64,000 bases of DNA from JBMFOH01 sp049969715 [NCBI: bacterium] (GTDB lineage Bacteria; DUMJ01), in NCBI GenBank assembly GCA_049969715.1, contig JBMFOH010000007.1:1-64000 (forward strand). Direction: 5' to 3'. Numbering within the stretch: the stretch's first letter is position 1; each line of letters begins with the position of its first letter. The translations under genes were made by a program, and so were the position numbers. Below the pieces are notes generated by a model. The model was not told the origin of the DNA. It saw only the letters and a list, made by a program, of their open reading frames with translations, and did no database searches. This document shows positions 6,897 to 15,625 of the stretch, in pieces.

Positions 6897-8351
6897 TTAA
6901 GAAGTTCCCACAGGAGTACATGACAGAATATTCCATCTTTCGTCTCTGTTCTTCCTTCCAAGGATAATGAGATATCCTGTTCTAGTGGTCTTATTAGTTA
7001 CTTTTTCTGCATAGACTATTGCCTTAGTGTGATTCATATTAAACCCTACCCTAGAAAGATAAATCACTTCGTCAGCCGTCTTATTAAAATCAATTCCTAG
7101 CTCAGGATTTCCTTTCTGTACTCTTGACATCCAATATTCGTCTAGGTTATACGTCCTTTCGTTTTTGATATTAAAGTCCTCTATAACAGCCCGTCCCCAC
7201 TGTTTTACAAGGTCTATATCTAGTCTCTTCTTTATGGTAGTTTGGCCTAGAGTTATCTTCCTTGGAAATGTCACCATAAATTCCTTAGAGGTAAGTACTA
7301 CACTATAAACATCACATTCAAAATCAGTAAAGTATGGATACTCATAGAATGAGTTTCTTCTATATTCCTCCTCATTATCGACTGGTATTAGATCATATCC
7401 AAAGATAAGTTCATTCTCCCAAGCATAAGACCTAGGGTCAAGTTTCGAGACATCATAAAGAAAGTCCTGGCTAAAATTGTAAGGTCCATTATATCTCATC
7501 ATCTGGATATATATCTTATCTATCTTAGAGAAGAATCCACTAGCTCCAGGATAAATCTTCTCTAATTCGTCTGGATAAACCCTCACCGAATTACTAAGTT
7601 CAAAGATATTTCTTAAGTCATCACTAAATCTAAAATAATCCATTTGAGAGAAACTACCTGGAGAGATGAAAATAAGGTCTACTATTCCACTACCACCTAT
7701 AATATTAGATGTCTTAAGAGGATAATATAACTTAACAGTTTTAAACCTGTAGACCAGAGGCTCTATCGTATGGGTTTCTGTTTTTATTGAAACATAATCG
7801 AAAACAAAATAATTAATTCCTCTTTTTACATAATCTTCTGCATTTCTATAAAAACCACTCAAATCACTGGAAACCTTAATCCCTTTTCTATTGAAGAATT
7901 TTTCCACCCACTGGGTAAAGCCTGAGATATCATTTATCTTTATAACAGTAACATCGTGAAGACCTATCTTTTCGCTCAATTTAATCTCAACAGGACTCGC
8001 CTCACCACCTCCACCCTTAAAGATACTCCTATCTATAAGTGCAATTCCCTTTTCTTCTACCATTAATCTCTCTATCTCCTTAAAGGGGTCACCAACAGCC
8101 AATTTAACATCAGGCTCAGAAGGAAATGGAATAAACTCTAAGATATCAGTGTCTTTTCCTGCTTTCAACTCGGTTCCCAAGATCAGTATTTCTTCCTCTG
8201 AATTATGCATAATTATTGCCCTTTGGAAATCTTGAGATAGGCTGATAGGCTCCGGCGAAACCGAAGCCCTATCAGCCAAAAGAGGATTGGGTGAAGATAG
8301 GAGTAAAAGGATAACTACGTACAGCAAAAGATATATCTTTGGGCTTATCAC
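6897..8351 (-). CDS. exported protein, DUF2330-like
   Basis: 484 residues beginning with a signal peptide (hydrophobic YLLLYVVILLLLSS, processing near residue 26). The first part, QRAIIMHNSEEEILILGTEL followed by a DILEFIPFPSEPDV segment, resembles DUF2330 proteins, large exported bacterial proteins of unknown function with an immunoglobulin-like start. The rest shows mixed strands and no recognisable catalytic motif. It starts at GTG 8351 with GGAGGA six bases upstream and has its own promoter at 8415-8444. No operon partner is apparent. The family call is tentative; export is well supported. Confidence 0.6.
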   Translation of the reverse strand: MISPKIYLLLYVVILLLLSSPNPLLADRASVSPEPISLSQDFQRAIIMHNSEEEILILGTELKAGKDTDILEFIPFPSEPDVKLAVGDPFKEIERLMVEEKGIALIDRSIFKGGGGEASPVEIKLSEKIGLHDVTVIKINDISGFTQWVEKFFNRKGIKVSSDLSGFYRNAEDYVKRGINYFVFDYVSIKTETHTIEPLVYRFKTVKLYYPLKTSNIIGGSGIVDLIFISPGSFSQMDYFRFSDDLRNIFELSNSVRVYPDELEKIYPGASGFFSKIDKIYIQMMRYNGPYNFSQDFLYDVSKLDPRSYAWENELIFGYDLIPVDNEEEYRRNSFYEYPYFTDFECDVYSVVLTSKEFMVTFPRKITLGQTTIKKRLDIDLVKQWGRAVIEDFNIKNERTYNLDEYWMSRVQKGNPELGIDFNKTADEVIYLSRVGFNMNHTKAIVYAEKVTNKTTRTGYLIILGRKNRDERWNILSCTPVGTS

Positions 8352-8414
8352 AATTTATCCTCCATTATATTCCTTGAAGACCTCTAAGAAGTATAATCTG
8401 TCCCGTACAGAATT

Positions 8415-8444
8415 ATTATATCATATTCCTGATAAACTTAACAA
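8415..8444 (-). promoter_or_regulatory. sigma-70 promoter of the DUF2330-like gene
   Basis: On the minus strand TTGTTA (8444-8439), an 18-bp spacer and TATAAT (8420-8415) lie about 65 bases upstream of the GTG start. The leader between them holds a clear GGAGGA ribosome site. Confidence 0.6.
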
Positions 8445-8475
8445 AGGATTTCGAAAAAACCAAAAATTTTAATTT

Positions 8476-9753
8476 TTATAGTTGGCTTAGAAGACTCCAA
8501 AATCCTGGGAAGGAAATTTCTACACACTCGTAATCGCGTATCTTTACATTTGACCTCGCCCCTAAGCCTGCTATCGCTAGTGCCATGGCAATTCTATGGT
8601 CATTGTAGCTCTCTACTGTAGCTCCCTCCAGTATATTAGGACCGTAGACAATAAAACCATCTGGAAGTTCTTTTATATCTACCCCTAGCTTCCTAAACTC
8701 AGTTACTATAGCCTTTATCCTATCGCTCTCTTTTATCCTCAATTCCTCTGCACCTATAACAGATGTCTCACCATTGGCATATGCTCCGAGGACAGCTACA
8801 AGAGGCAATTCATCTATTAATAGAGGCACCTCTTCTTTAGATATACTAGTACCACTGAGATTAGAGCTTTCTACATAGATATCTCCAAATGGCTCACCTA
8901 AACTCTCCCCATTTATTTCTACCCTCACCCTCCCTCCCATCCTCCCAATCACATTTAATAATCCTATTCTTCCAGGATTAAGCCCTACATTCTTTATTAC
9001 TATTCTAGAGTTAGGGACTATAAGCCCTCCAACTATAAAGAAGCTCGCTGAAGAAAAGTCTCCTGGGACATACACCTTCTGTCCTTCTAAATAGGGATTC
9101 CCATAAATGGTAATACTGTTTCCTTCTTTCTCTACTCTTGCTCCAAAAAAGGGAAGTATCCTTTCCGTATGATCTCTCGAAGGGAGAGGTTCAGTGACGA
9201 CACTTTTACCTTCAGCCAAAAGTGAAGCTATAATAATACTAGATTTTACCTGAGCACTTGCTACAGGAAGCTTATAATCAATAGGTCTCAATGGAAACCT
9301 TCCCTTTATAGCTATAGGTGGATATCGATTTTTTCCTCTTGCCCAAAATTCTCCACCCATAAGAGAAAGGGGAACTATTACTCTATCCATAGGTCTTCTC
9401 CTAAGAGATTCATCTCCAGTAATTACAGAAAAGAATGGCTGGCCAGCCAAAAGTCCAGAGAGAAGTCTAATCGTAGTTCCAGAATTACCTGCATTAAGGA
9501 TGTCTGATGGCTCTTTAAAATTCTGAAGTCCTTTTCCTTTTATCTCTATCCTTTCTCCAAAATCTATCGCCACCCCAAGAACCATCAGACACTCCAGTGT
9601 AGAATGACAATCCCTCGCATCGGAAAAATTCTCTATCTCGGTAACACCATTACTCATAGCACCAAAGATTGCTACTCTATGAGAGATGGACTTATCACCA
9701 TTTACCTCCATCTCTGTATTTATCCCTTTTGTCTTTCTCTCTATCTCTATCAT
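8476..9753 (-). CDS. aroA: 3-phosphoshikimate 1-carboxyvinyltransferase (EPSP synthase)
   Basis: AroA condenses shikimate-3-phosphate with phosphoenolpyruvate in aromatic amino acid synthesis. The 425-residue protein has GDKSISHRVAI near the N-terminus, the NAGNSGTTIRLLSGLLAG phosphate-binding loop, LRRRPMDR, the RDHTERILPFFGA region and the C-terminal IKESDRI and DHRIAMALAIAG motifs, all in family order and at normal length. Its start overlaps the nth stop by 4 bases, so it is the last gene of the nth-containing operon. No other shikimate gene is nearby. Confidence 0.97.
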   Translation of the reverse strand: MIEIERKTKGINTEMEVNGDKSISHRVAIFGAMSNGVTEIENFSDARDCHSTLECLMVLGVAIDFGERIEIKGKGLQNFKEPSDILNAGNSGTTIRLLSGLLAGQPFFSVITGDESLRRRPMDRVIVPLSLMGGEFWARGKNRYPPIAIKGRFPLRPIDYKLPVASAQVKSSIIIASLLAEGKSVVTEPLPSRDHTERILPFFGARVEKEGNSITIYGNPYLEGQKVYVPGDFSSASFFIVGGLIVPNSRIVIKNVGLNPGRIGLLNVIGRMGGRVRVEINGESLGEPFGDIYVESSNLSGTSISKEEVPLLIDELPLVAVLGAYANGETSVIGAEELRIKESDRIKAIVTEFRKLGVDIKELPDGFIVYGPNILEGATVESYNDHRIAMALAIAGLGARSNVKIRDYECVEISFPGFWSLLSQL

Positions 9754-10406
9754 CTTGAATATTTCACCCCTACTCTATCACAAAATTGAGCGATAGGACA
9801 CCTGCTACACCTAGGAGATATAGGATGGCAGATAACTTGTCCCAGTGTAACTAGGAGGTCATTGTATTCAATCCAGTATTCTTTCGGTAACTTTTCTCTC
9901 AGAGCAAACTCTGTCTCTTCTGGGGTTTTAGTTCTTACATATCCAAGTCTATTAGATATCCTATGGACATGGGTATCTACACATATACCAGGTTTATTAT
10001 AGCCAAGTGTAACAACAAGATTAGCTGTCTTTCTTCCAACTCCCTTTAACTTTAAGAGTTCATCCAAATCATCAGGCACTCTACTATTATATCTCTCCAC
10101 TAAAGCCCTACATATTTCTTTAATATTCTTAGCCTTATTATGATAAAACCCAACCGGATATATAATCCTTTCTATCTCTTCAACCCCCAACCTCATTATC
10201 TCTTCAGGAGTCTTAGCTATAGCAAAGAGCCTCTCACTAGCCTTGGCTGTTACATCATCCTTTGTCCTAAGGCTTAATATTGTAGAGATAAGGATAAAGA
10301 ATGGGTCTCTAAACTCCAGTGCAACCTGGGTTACTATTGGAGCCTTCCAATTTTTTGTCACATCTCTTAGTATAGGGATTATCTTATGTATATCCTCATC
10401 TTTCAC
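9750..10406 (-). CDS. nth: endonuclease III (DNA glycosylase/AP lyase)
   Basis: Nth removes oxidised pyrimidines and nicks the abasic site. The 218-residue protein contains the helix-hairpin-helix LKGVGRKTANLV with the catalytic lysine at 121, the catalytic aspartate 144 in CVDTHVHRI, and the [4Fe-4S] loop Cys193-x6-Cys200-x2-Cys203-x5-Cys209. It overlaps its upstream neighbour (PEGA protein) and downstream neighbour (aroA) by 4 bases each. The same operon-like run also encodes a uracil-DNA glycosylase, so two base-excision repair enzymes are expressed together. Confidence 0.97.
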   Translation of the reverse strand: MKDEDIHKIIPILRDVTKNWKAPIVTQVALEFRDPFFILISTILSLRTKDDVTAKASERLFAIAKTPEEIMRLGVEEIERIIYPVGFYHNKAKNIKEICRALVERYNSRVPDDLDELLKLKGVGRKTANLVVTLGYNKPGICVDTHVHRISNRLGYVRTKTPEETEFALREKLPKEYWIEYNDLLVTLGQVICHPISPRCSRCPIAQFCDRVGVKYSR

Positions 10407-12295
10407 AGAACAGTAGCCAATAGCCAGATTATCAGTATCCCCAATAAACCAACAAGAATCCAGGTTATAATACTTTCTTCCTCTGCCCTAAAGATTGCCT
10501 CTCTAGAAACTGTATTCCCTTCTTCATCAGAGGCAGTCACCAATACCTTATAGTTCCCTGGTTCTATATCTCCTCTCCACTTTATGTGTATATCTGGTAC
10601 AGAGGCTTTAAAATTAGAAAGTGGCGTAGCAATAAGATTATTATTCATATCTCTGATCTCCACTGTAACCTGAGCCTTCTTAGAGATATGAAAGCTTATA
10701 TCAAGGTCTCTCTTAAATAGTGTCTTCACCCTGTAGGGTTGTGGGTTTATTTTGATCTCAGAGATACTCAAAGGTGCAACCTCTAGCTTGGCAAAGATAT
10801 TTGTTGTTTGTCTTGGATACACCTCTACAATACCTTCCCAAGTTTTATAGCCAAAGAGTTCGATACTTAGATTATGAGTTCCCTCAGGGATATTTGAGCT
10901 TGTAAATGGAGTGACCCCTATCTCTTTCCCATCAAGGTATACCTTCGCCCCATTAATACTACTAGAGACCTGCAATGTACCAGCGAGTTTCAATGTGGCA
11001 TTTATTTGGGCTATCTCCCCTTCTGTTATATTAACATCGTCCGTCCAATCTGCATAACCAGAGAGCTTCAATAGAACAGTCTTTCTCCCTACAGAGAGTC
11101 TCTGTATAGTAATAGGCGTCTTTCCATAGTATGCTCCATCTATATAAACTTCTGCGTTCGGCGGATTGGAAAACACTACAAGTGCCCCTTCTGCCCTTTC
11201 TAGAGAGAAATTAAACGTAGCATCCTCTGTAACCCTTATGCTAGTCTCATAGTCCTTATATCCTTCTAAAACTAATCTAACGGTATGGAATCCATAAGAG
11301 ACATAGTTATATGTAGGAGTGGTACCTCTATATATACCGTCTATATAAACACTTGCTCCAGATGGATTAGAATTAATACTCAATCTAAATCTGGTAGTCT
11401 CTACCACTAGATTCACAAAGATGGTAGTCGTCTTATTGTTTTCTATAAATACCTGCTGAACATAATCCCTATATCCATCCTTGGAGAGTCTAATAGTATG
11501 AACACCTATAGGAACAAAGTCTATTCTGAGTGGAGTTTCTCCTTGATAGCTATCATCCAGATAAAGACTGGCTCCCCTAGGGGCAGAATCAATATAGAGA
11601 GAACCCATATTCACTTGAGGCATAAATGTCTCCATTACATACTCATACTGATGAGGTCTTATGATTATAGTCCTCTGTCTATCTCCATACCCTGGATAAT
11701 TGAGTCTAAGGATATGAGATCCAGTCTTTATGTTAGAGAGAACAATAGGAGTATTTCCTATAGATTGGTTATCAAGATATACTGTTGCTCCACTAGGATT
11801 TGAGTTTACTACAAGTCCACCCACTGCCTCGTTTACTGAGACCTTTATAGATATCGATACAGGTTTCTTGGTAGTATTTCTAATCCTTAGAGCTACCGGA
11901 GATGTAAGGTCTATCTTCTGTCCACTAGTAGTAGTAAAACTAGAATCCCAGGGGAAAAGAAAAGAAGTAGACTTTGTAAATGTCCCGCTATATATACTTG
12001 CTCCAGGAGAGCTAGGATTGCTAACATTATTATAGAGATCATAGGAGAGTTTCTCCCCTGAGTAGTTTATGCTTACCAAAAAACTCTTTATAGAGCCAAG
12101 TGCTGGTATAGAGGAGACTCGGAAGATGATCAATGCATCATCCCCCTGTCTTATCTGTAGATTAATATTATCAGGCTGGGCAAACTTTGGAGGTCTTATA
12201 TCTACATAGAAAAACGAACTAGAGGATGCAATTTTAACATTAATGACTAATAGAAGTGACAATATAAATAGTAATATTACCTTTTTATCCTCCAT
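10403..12295 (-). CDS. surface-anchored PEGA-repeat protein
   Basis: 630 residues: signal peptide (about 1-25), an all-beta region to about 155, then five PEGA repeats starting near residues 160, 230, 302, 369 and 438, each with the GxLxVxSxPxGAxVYxDGxxxGxTP and G.HxxxLxxxGY signatures. A FlgD-like/Ig-like domain (about 515-603) follows with GNYKVLVTASDEEGN, and a C-terminal transmembrane helix (608-630) would anchor it facing outward. PEGA repeats occur in S-layer-associated and cell-surface proteins; the partner here is unknown. It lies between rubrerythrin-like and nth genes, overlapping both, which is an odd place for a surface protein. Confidence 0.88.
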   Translation of the reverse strand: MEDKKVILLFILSLLLVINVKIASSSSFFYVDIRPPKFAQPDNINLQIRQGDDALIIFRVSSIPALGSIKSFLVSINYSGEKLSYDLYNNVSNPSSPGASIYSGTFTKSTSFLFPWDSSFTTTSGQKIDLTSPVALRIRNTTKKPVSISIKVSVNEAVGGLVVNSNPSGATVYLDNQSIGNTPIVLSNIKTGSHILRLNYPGYGDRQRTIIIRPHQYEYVMETFMPQVNMGSLYIDSAPRGASLYLDDSYQGETPLRIDFVPIGVHTIRLSKDGYRDYVQQVFIENNKTTTIFVNLVVETTRFRLSINSNPSGASVYIDGIYRGTTPTYNYVSYGFHTVRLVLEGYKDYETSIRVTEDATFNFSLERAEGALVVFSNPPNAEVYIDGAYYGKTPITIQRLSVGRKTVLLKLSGYADWTDDVNITEGEIAQINATLKLAGTLQVSSSINGAKVYLDGKEIGVTPFTSSNIPEGTHNLSIELFGYKTWEGIVEVYPRQTTNIFAKLEVAPLSISEIKINPQPYRVKTLFKRDLDISFHISKKAQVTVEIRDMNNNLIATPLSNFKASVPDIHIKWRGDIEPGNYKVLVTASDEEGNTVSREAIFRAEEESIITWILVGLLGILIIWLLATVL

Positions 12296-12797
12296 CTAAC
12301 AACCCCCTCTCTTCTCTAATAGTCCAATCCCCTGGATTAGATAGAAAGTCATAGGTGTTAAAGAATACATTGTAATGCCTCTTTTCCTCCTCTACTAGCT
12401 TATCCCATAATCTCCTTAGATTTGAGTCGGTCTCCATATCCCTAGCCTCTTCATAGAGCTTATAACTTCTCTCTTCCATATCCATAGCCATCTTTAAGGC
12501 GGAGAGTTCATCCGAAATAGTTACCGGGTTCACCTTCTCTTCCATCCCATTGAATATCGTCTTTACCTTCTCTTTCGGTTTATCCTCCGAAAGATACCTC
12601 TCTACATCTATAGATGTGATACTGCTAAAAAGGTCATTTAAGATCTTAAGATGCCTCCTCTCATCATCAGCAAATGAAAGAATCATCCTTCTACTTGAAT
12701 CATATGGAACCTTTACACTCAAATTTTCATAAAAATTGATACCATCCTTTTCCATCTGTATAGCCTGTTCTATAAGTCTTCTCAATCTCTCTTCCAT
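12285..12797 (-). CDS. ferritin-like diiron protein (rubrerythrin-type domain)
   Basis: A 170-residue four-helix-bundle protein. Two ExxH-type pairs, DDERRH (Glu46, His49) and VEEEKRH (Glu138, His141), plus glutamates in MEKDGINFYE (about 16) and MDMEERSYKLYEEA (about 108), give the diiron site of rubrerythrin-like proteins. The rubredoxin-like FeCys4 domain is absent, so this is the erythrin core alone, probably acting in peroxide or oxygen detoxification. TAAGGAGG precedes the ATG. It overlaps the PEGA gene by 11 bases and follows the uracil-DNA glycosylase by 3. Confidence 0.85.
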   Translation of the reverse strand: MEERLRRLIEQAIQMEKDGINFYENLSVKVPYDSSRRMILSFADDERRHLKILNDLFSSITSIDVERYLSEDKPKEKVKTIFNGMEEKVNPVTISDELSALKMAMDMEERSYKLYEEARDMETDSNLRRLWDKLVEEEKRHYNVFFNTYDFLSNPGDWTIREERGLLDGG

Positions 12798-12800
12798 TAC

Positions 12801-13349
12801 TTACCTCCTTAAAAGTTTAGAAATCTTTAAAAAATCTTCCCTCAGAAGTTTCAGCCATTCAGGATGATAAAGACAGGCTGCAGGATGAAAGGTGGGAAGG
12901 ACAAGATAACTCCCTTTATCAAACACCTGCCCATGTATCTTTGTCATCCCTAGATCAATCTCAGCCAAAAGGTGGGTAGAGTGATTACCTAATGTAACTA
13001 TAATCTTAGGACTTATGATAGAGATCTGCTCCATAAGATAGGGACTACACATAACTATCTCTTCTGGCGATGGTTCCCTATTATTCGGTGGCCTACATTT
13101 CAACACATTGGAGATATAGATCCCATCCCTCTTAAGCCCAATACTTTCTAAAATTTCATCTAAAAGTTTACCGGCAGCTCCAACAAATGGCTCCCCTTTT
13201 TTATCTTCATAGTATCCAGGAGCCTCCCCTACCATCATAAGTTGTGCCTTTGTATCTCCTACCCCAAAAACCACCTTAGTCCTTGTCTTATATAGACTGC
13301 ACTTGGTACAATCCTCAACCTCTGATCTCAACTCTTCCAAGCTCTTCAT
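12801..13349 (-). CDS. type-4 (Fe-S) uracil-DNA glycosylase
   Basis: Removes uracil from DNA, important where cytosine deaminates quickly, as in thermophiles. The 182-residue protein has the family-4 motifs GEAPGYYED at 41-49 and HPAA at 155-158, with [4Fe-4S] ligands Cys14, Cys17, Cys85 and Cys101. AGAGGTGAT upstream supports the ATG at 13349, which lies inside the end of the ABC ATPase gene (35-base overlap). Together with nth it forms a base-excision repair pair in one transcription unit. Confidence 0.95.
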   Translation of the reverse strand: MKSLEELRSEVEDCTKCSLYKTRTKVVFGVGDTKAQLMMVGEAPGYYEDKKGEPFVGAAGKLLDEILESIGLKRDGIYISNVLKCRPPNNREPSPEEIVMCSPYLMEQISIISPKIIVTLGNHSTHLLAEIDLGMTKIHGQVFDKGSYLVLPTFHPAACLYHPEWLKLLREDFLKISKLLRR

Positions 13350-14601
13350 TTATCACCTCTAAAAGATTATCCCCCTTAGTTATTATACTATTTCTTTCTA
13401 GCTGTTTCCACAATCTTGTAGCCTCTCCACCTGTAAAATCCCTAGTCCCTATAGGTGGATCGTTTATCATAATAGTCAGTTTATTCTTCTCTTGAGCATA
13501 GAATAATGCCTTAAGATTGGCTATATTTCCACTACCAAAAGGAACAGGACACATAACCACAACTCTAGAAGCATCTATCATCTCAAGATTTCTCTCGTAG
13601 TTACTTTCAGATATAGAAGAGAATGGTGCCTCTAATATGGATTCTATTCCAAGCTCCTGACATGTCTCTGCATCAGTATCAAGAATATTTACTACACCAA
13701 CACTTATTTCAAAATACTGTCTTAGGTGGTATATATATCTTGTTCCTGTACCACCTCCACAGATCAGATGTACCCTAATCTTTCTCTCCTTATTTTCCTT
13801 CTTATGAGAGACTAATGGAAGTATATATATACTTTCATATATAGGGTGGTGTTTTACTATCACATCTATATCGAAGACATCTTTAAGATTCTCGCTATTT
13901 AACACATCTTTAGGTAGGCCAAAATCATAGATCAGTCCCCCTTTCATCAGAATAATCTTATCACAGAACTGGGCGGCTAGGTTTGGATCATGAATAGCTG
14001 CTAAAGCAGAGATACCTTTCCTTTTAACTAGTTCTCTTATAAGGTTTAACATCTCTATCTGATAAGTAACATCTAGATGAGAAGTAGGCTCATCTAGTAG
14101 AAGTATCTTAGGATTCTGAGCCAAAGCTCTAGCCAAAATCACTCTCTGTTTTTCCCCACCACTGAGTTCAGTAATACGCCTTTCAGCAAGACCCAAGGTA
14201 TTAGTGAGAGACATAGCCTCTTTTACTATCTCTTCGTCCTCCTTGGTCTCTCCCTGAAGCCTTGAAACATATGGATTTCTTCCCATCATTACAATCTCAT
14301 AGACAGTGAATGCAAAATCCAGTACAGTCTCTTGAGGTACTACCCCTATCTTTTTTGCTATCTCTCTATAGGAAAGTTCGTCCAACAATTTACCATCTAA
14401 AGATACAGTTCCAGCTACAGGCTTTAAGGTCTTACTTAAGGTCCTAATAAGGGTGGTCTTACCTGACCCATTTGGACCAAGTAATCCTACCAACTCTCCG
14501 GGTAAAAGGGATATAGTAATTCCCTTTAATACCTCTCTACCCTCATATGTACATCTTATATTAAAGGCTTCAATTACTGCCTTTGATAATACCTTTTGCA
14601 T
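13315..14601 (-). CDS. FecE/BtuD-type ABC ATPase fused to an additional C-terminal domain
   Basis: 428 residues. Residues 1-255 are an ABC ATPase of the iron-siderophore/cobalamin/heme class: Walker A GPNGSGKTT at 42-50, signature LSGGEKQR near 146-153, Walker B ILLLDEPTSHLD, H-loop AAIHDPN. Residues about 275-428 are an extra Rossmann-like domain opening with RKIRVHLICGGGTGTRYIY and containing RVVVMCPVPFGSGNIANLKAL, not part of an ordinary transporter ATPase. No FecCD permease or binding protein is adjacent, so the transport partner is elsewhere or the protein does another job. It overlaps the phospholipase-like gene upstream by 32 bases and the glycosylase downstream by 35. Confidence 0.85.
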   Translation of the reverse strand: MQKVLSKAVIEAFNIRCTYEGREVLKGITISLLPGELVGLLGPNGSGKTTLIRTLSKTLKPVAGTVSLDGKLLDELSYREIAKKIGVVPQETVLDFAFTVYEIVMMGRNPYVSRLQGETKEDEEIVKEAMSLTNTLGLAERRITELSGGEKQRVILARALAQNPKILLLDEPTSHLDVTYQIEMLNLIRELVKRKGISALAAIHDPNLAAQFCDKIILMKGGLIYDFGLPKDVLNSENLKDVFDIDVIVKHHPIYESIYILPLVSHKKENKERKIRVHLICGGGTGTRYIYHLRQYFEISVGVVNILDTDAETCQELGIESILEAPFSSISESNYERNLEMIDASRVVVMCPVPFGSGNIANLKALFYAQEKNKLTIMINDPPIGTRDFTGGEATRLWKQLERNSIITKGDNLLEVINEELGRVEIRG

Positions 14602-15508
14602 ACTCTAAAAAACCCTTCGTTATACCAGAAAAATCCATTAATGCTCCAATAATAATTTTATCATAATCATTCTTTAGTTCGCCAGGGAGGACTTTACTCG
14701 GATCTATCTTAAATGGGGACTTCTGATCTATCTTATTCCCATAGATCTTGCCCTGAATGTTCCAAAGGATCTCGGAGTAATCCTTCGATCTATTTGCCAA
14801 GTCTACTGCAGAATTCCAGAGGTCATCTATCTTTATAGGGCTAGCACTCCTAAGAGCCCTAAAGTATAACTGATTCCTCTTCTTAATCTGATACTCTTGA
14901 TAATTCTCTAGGGCAAAGTGGTGATTCATTGCAAGAACAGTGACACCATTTATATCCCATATGTTACTGAGAAGAGTTATTGTAGGACCAGGATTAGCAT
15001 GGAATGGATTTGTTAGGTCCTGTAGATAGTGAAGGGCTCTTGCTAAGAATCTAAAGCCCCAGTATGGATCACCGTTCTTAAATGCCTCTATTGCCATATT
15101 ATAAAAATGAACTGCCCTATCTGGAGCCTCCCCCAGTTTAAGTATCCCCCCCAGAAGAATATAGTACTGGTGTCTCCAGCCATGGCTTCCACCTGTAAGA
15201 GACTGCATAGAATTGAGTGATAACCCCTCATCCATCCCCCAGTCTGGCTCATCTGCATATGTAGAGAGAATTGTCTTAGCGTCCGTCTTGTCTTCTACCT
15301 TACCTTCTAGATAGGGAATCTTATAATTCGAATTGTAAGGAGAACTATCCCTGTAAGAGTATTGAGTAATCAAGATATCCTTATACTTATTCAACCAAGG
15401 TAACGTATCTAACACTATCTTAGTCATCTCTCCATGGACTGACCATGCAGATGCTAAGGTAGGGAATAAAAATATTCCTAAGAGTAAAAGTATCGCTATT
15501 CTTTTCAT
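14570..15508 (-). CDS. secreted zinc-dependent phospholipase C / S1-P1 nuclease-fold protein
   Basis: 312 residues. After the signal peptide (ending ASA) the mature chain begins WSVHGEMT; an N-terminal Trp followed by His is exactly how zinc phospholipases C and P1 nucleases start, the Trp amine being a zinc ligand. Further ligand candidates are Asp in YADEPDW, His in GWRHQYY, HYLQDLTNPFH and the AMNHHFALE helix. The ATG at 15508 is preceded by GGAGGAG; an upstream in-frame extension (to 15556) would mask the signal peptide and is rejected. Substrate (phospholipid or nucleic acid) cannot be told from sequence. Confidence 0.8.
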   Translation of the reverse strand: MKRIAILLLLGIFLFPTLASAWSVHGEMTKIVLDTLPWLNKYKDILITQYSYRDSSPYNSNYKIPYLEGKVEDKTDAKTILSTYADEPDWGMDEGLSLNSMQSLTGGSHGWRHQYYILLGGILKLGEAPDRAVHFYNMAIEAFKNGDPYWGFRFLARALHYLQDLTNPFHANPGPTITLLSNIWDINGVTVLAMNHHFALENYQEYQIKKRNQLYFRALRSASPIKIDDLWNSAVDLANRSKDYSEILWNIQGKIYGNKIDQKSPFKIDPSKVLPGELKNDYDKIIIGALMDFSGITKGFLEYAKGIIKGSN

Positions 15509-15544
15509 TAACTCCTCCCAAATAAAATTTGACTCAGTAGTAAA

Positions 15545-15553
15545 ATTATACCA
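15545..15553 (-). promoter_or_regulatory. extended -10 promoter of the zinc phospholipase-like gene
   Basis: TGGTATAAT on the minus strand is a consensus extended -10 about 36 bases upstream of the ATG at 15508. No good -35 lies 17 bp further upstream, as expected for an extended -10 promoter. Confidence 0.55.
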
Positions 15554-15559
15554 CAACTA

Positions 15560-15588
15560 TTTACAAAAATGTCCTTATCTAGTAGAAT
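15560..15588 (+). promoter_or_regulatory. sigma-70 promoter of the PAC2 gene
   Basis: TTTACA (15560-15565), a 17-bp spacer and TAGAAT (15583-15588), followed by GGCGGAGG shortly before the ATG at 15626. It is divergent from and adjacent to the phospholipase promoter. Confidence 0.6.
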
Positions 15589-15625
15589 ATAAAAGCAATA
15601 AAGGTATTGATAGGCGGAGGAAAAG

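Noticed and set aside
8287-8472. Open frame of 61 codons on the plus strand overlapping the promoter of the DUF2330-like gene
   Set aside because: No ribosome site, covers a readable minus-strand promoter and signal peptide region, and the protein has no recognisable features.
15509-15556. Longer start for the zinc phospholipase-like protein
   Set aside because: The extra residues precede a clear signal peptide, and a GGAGGAG site supports the downstream ATG.
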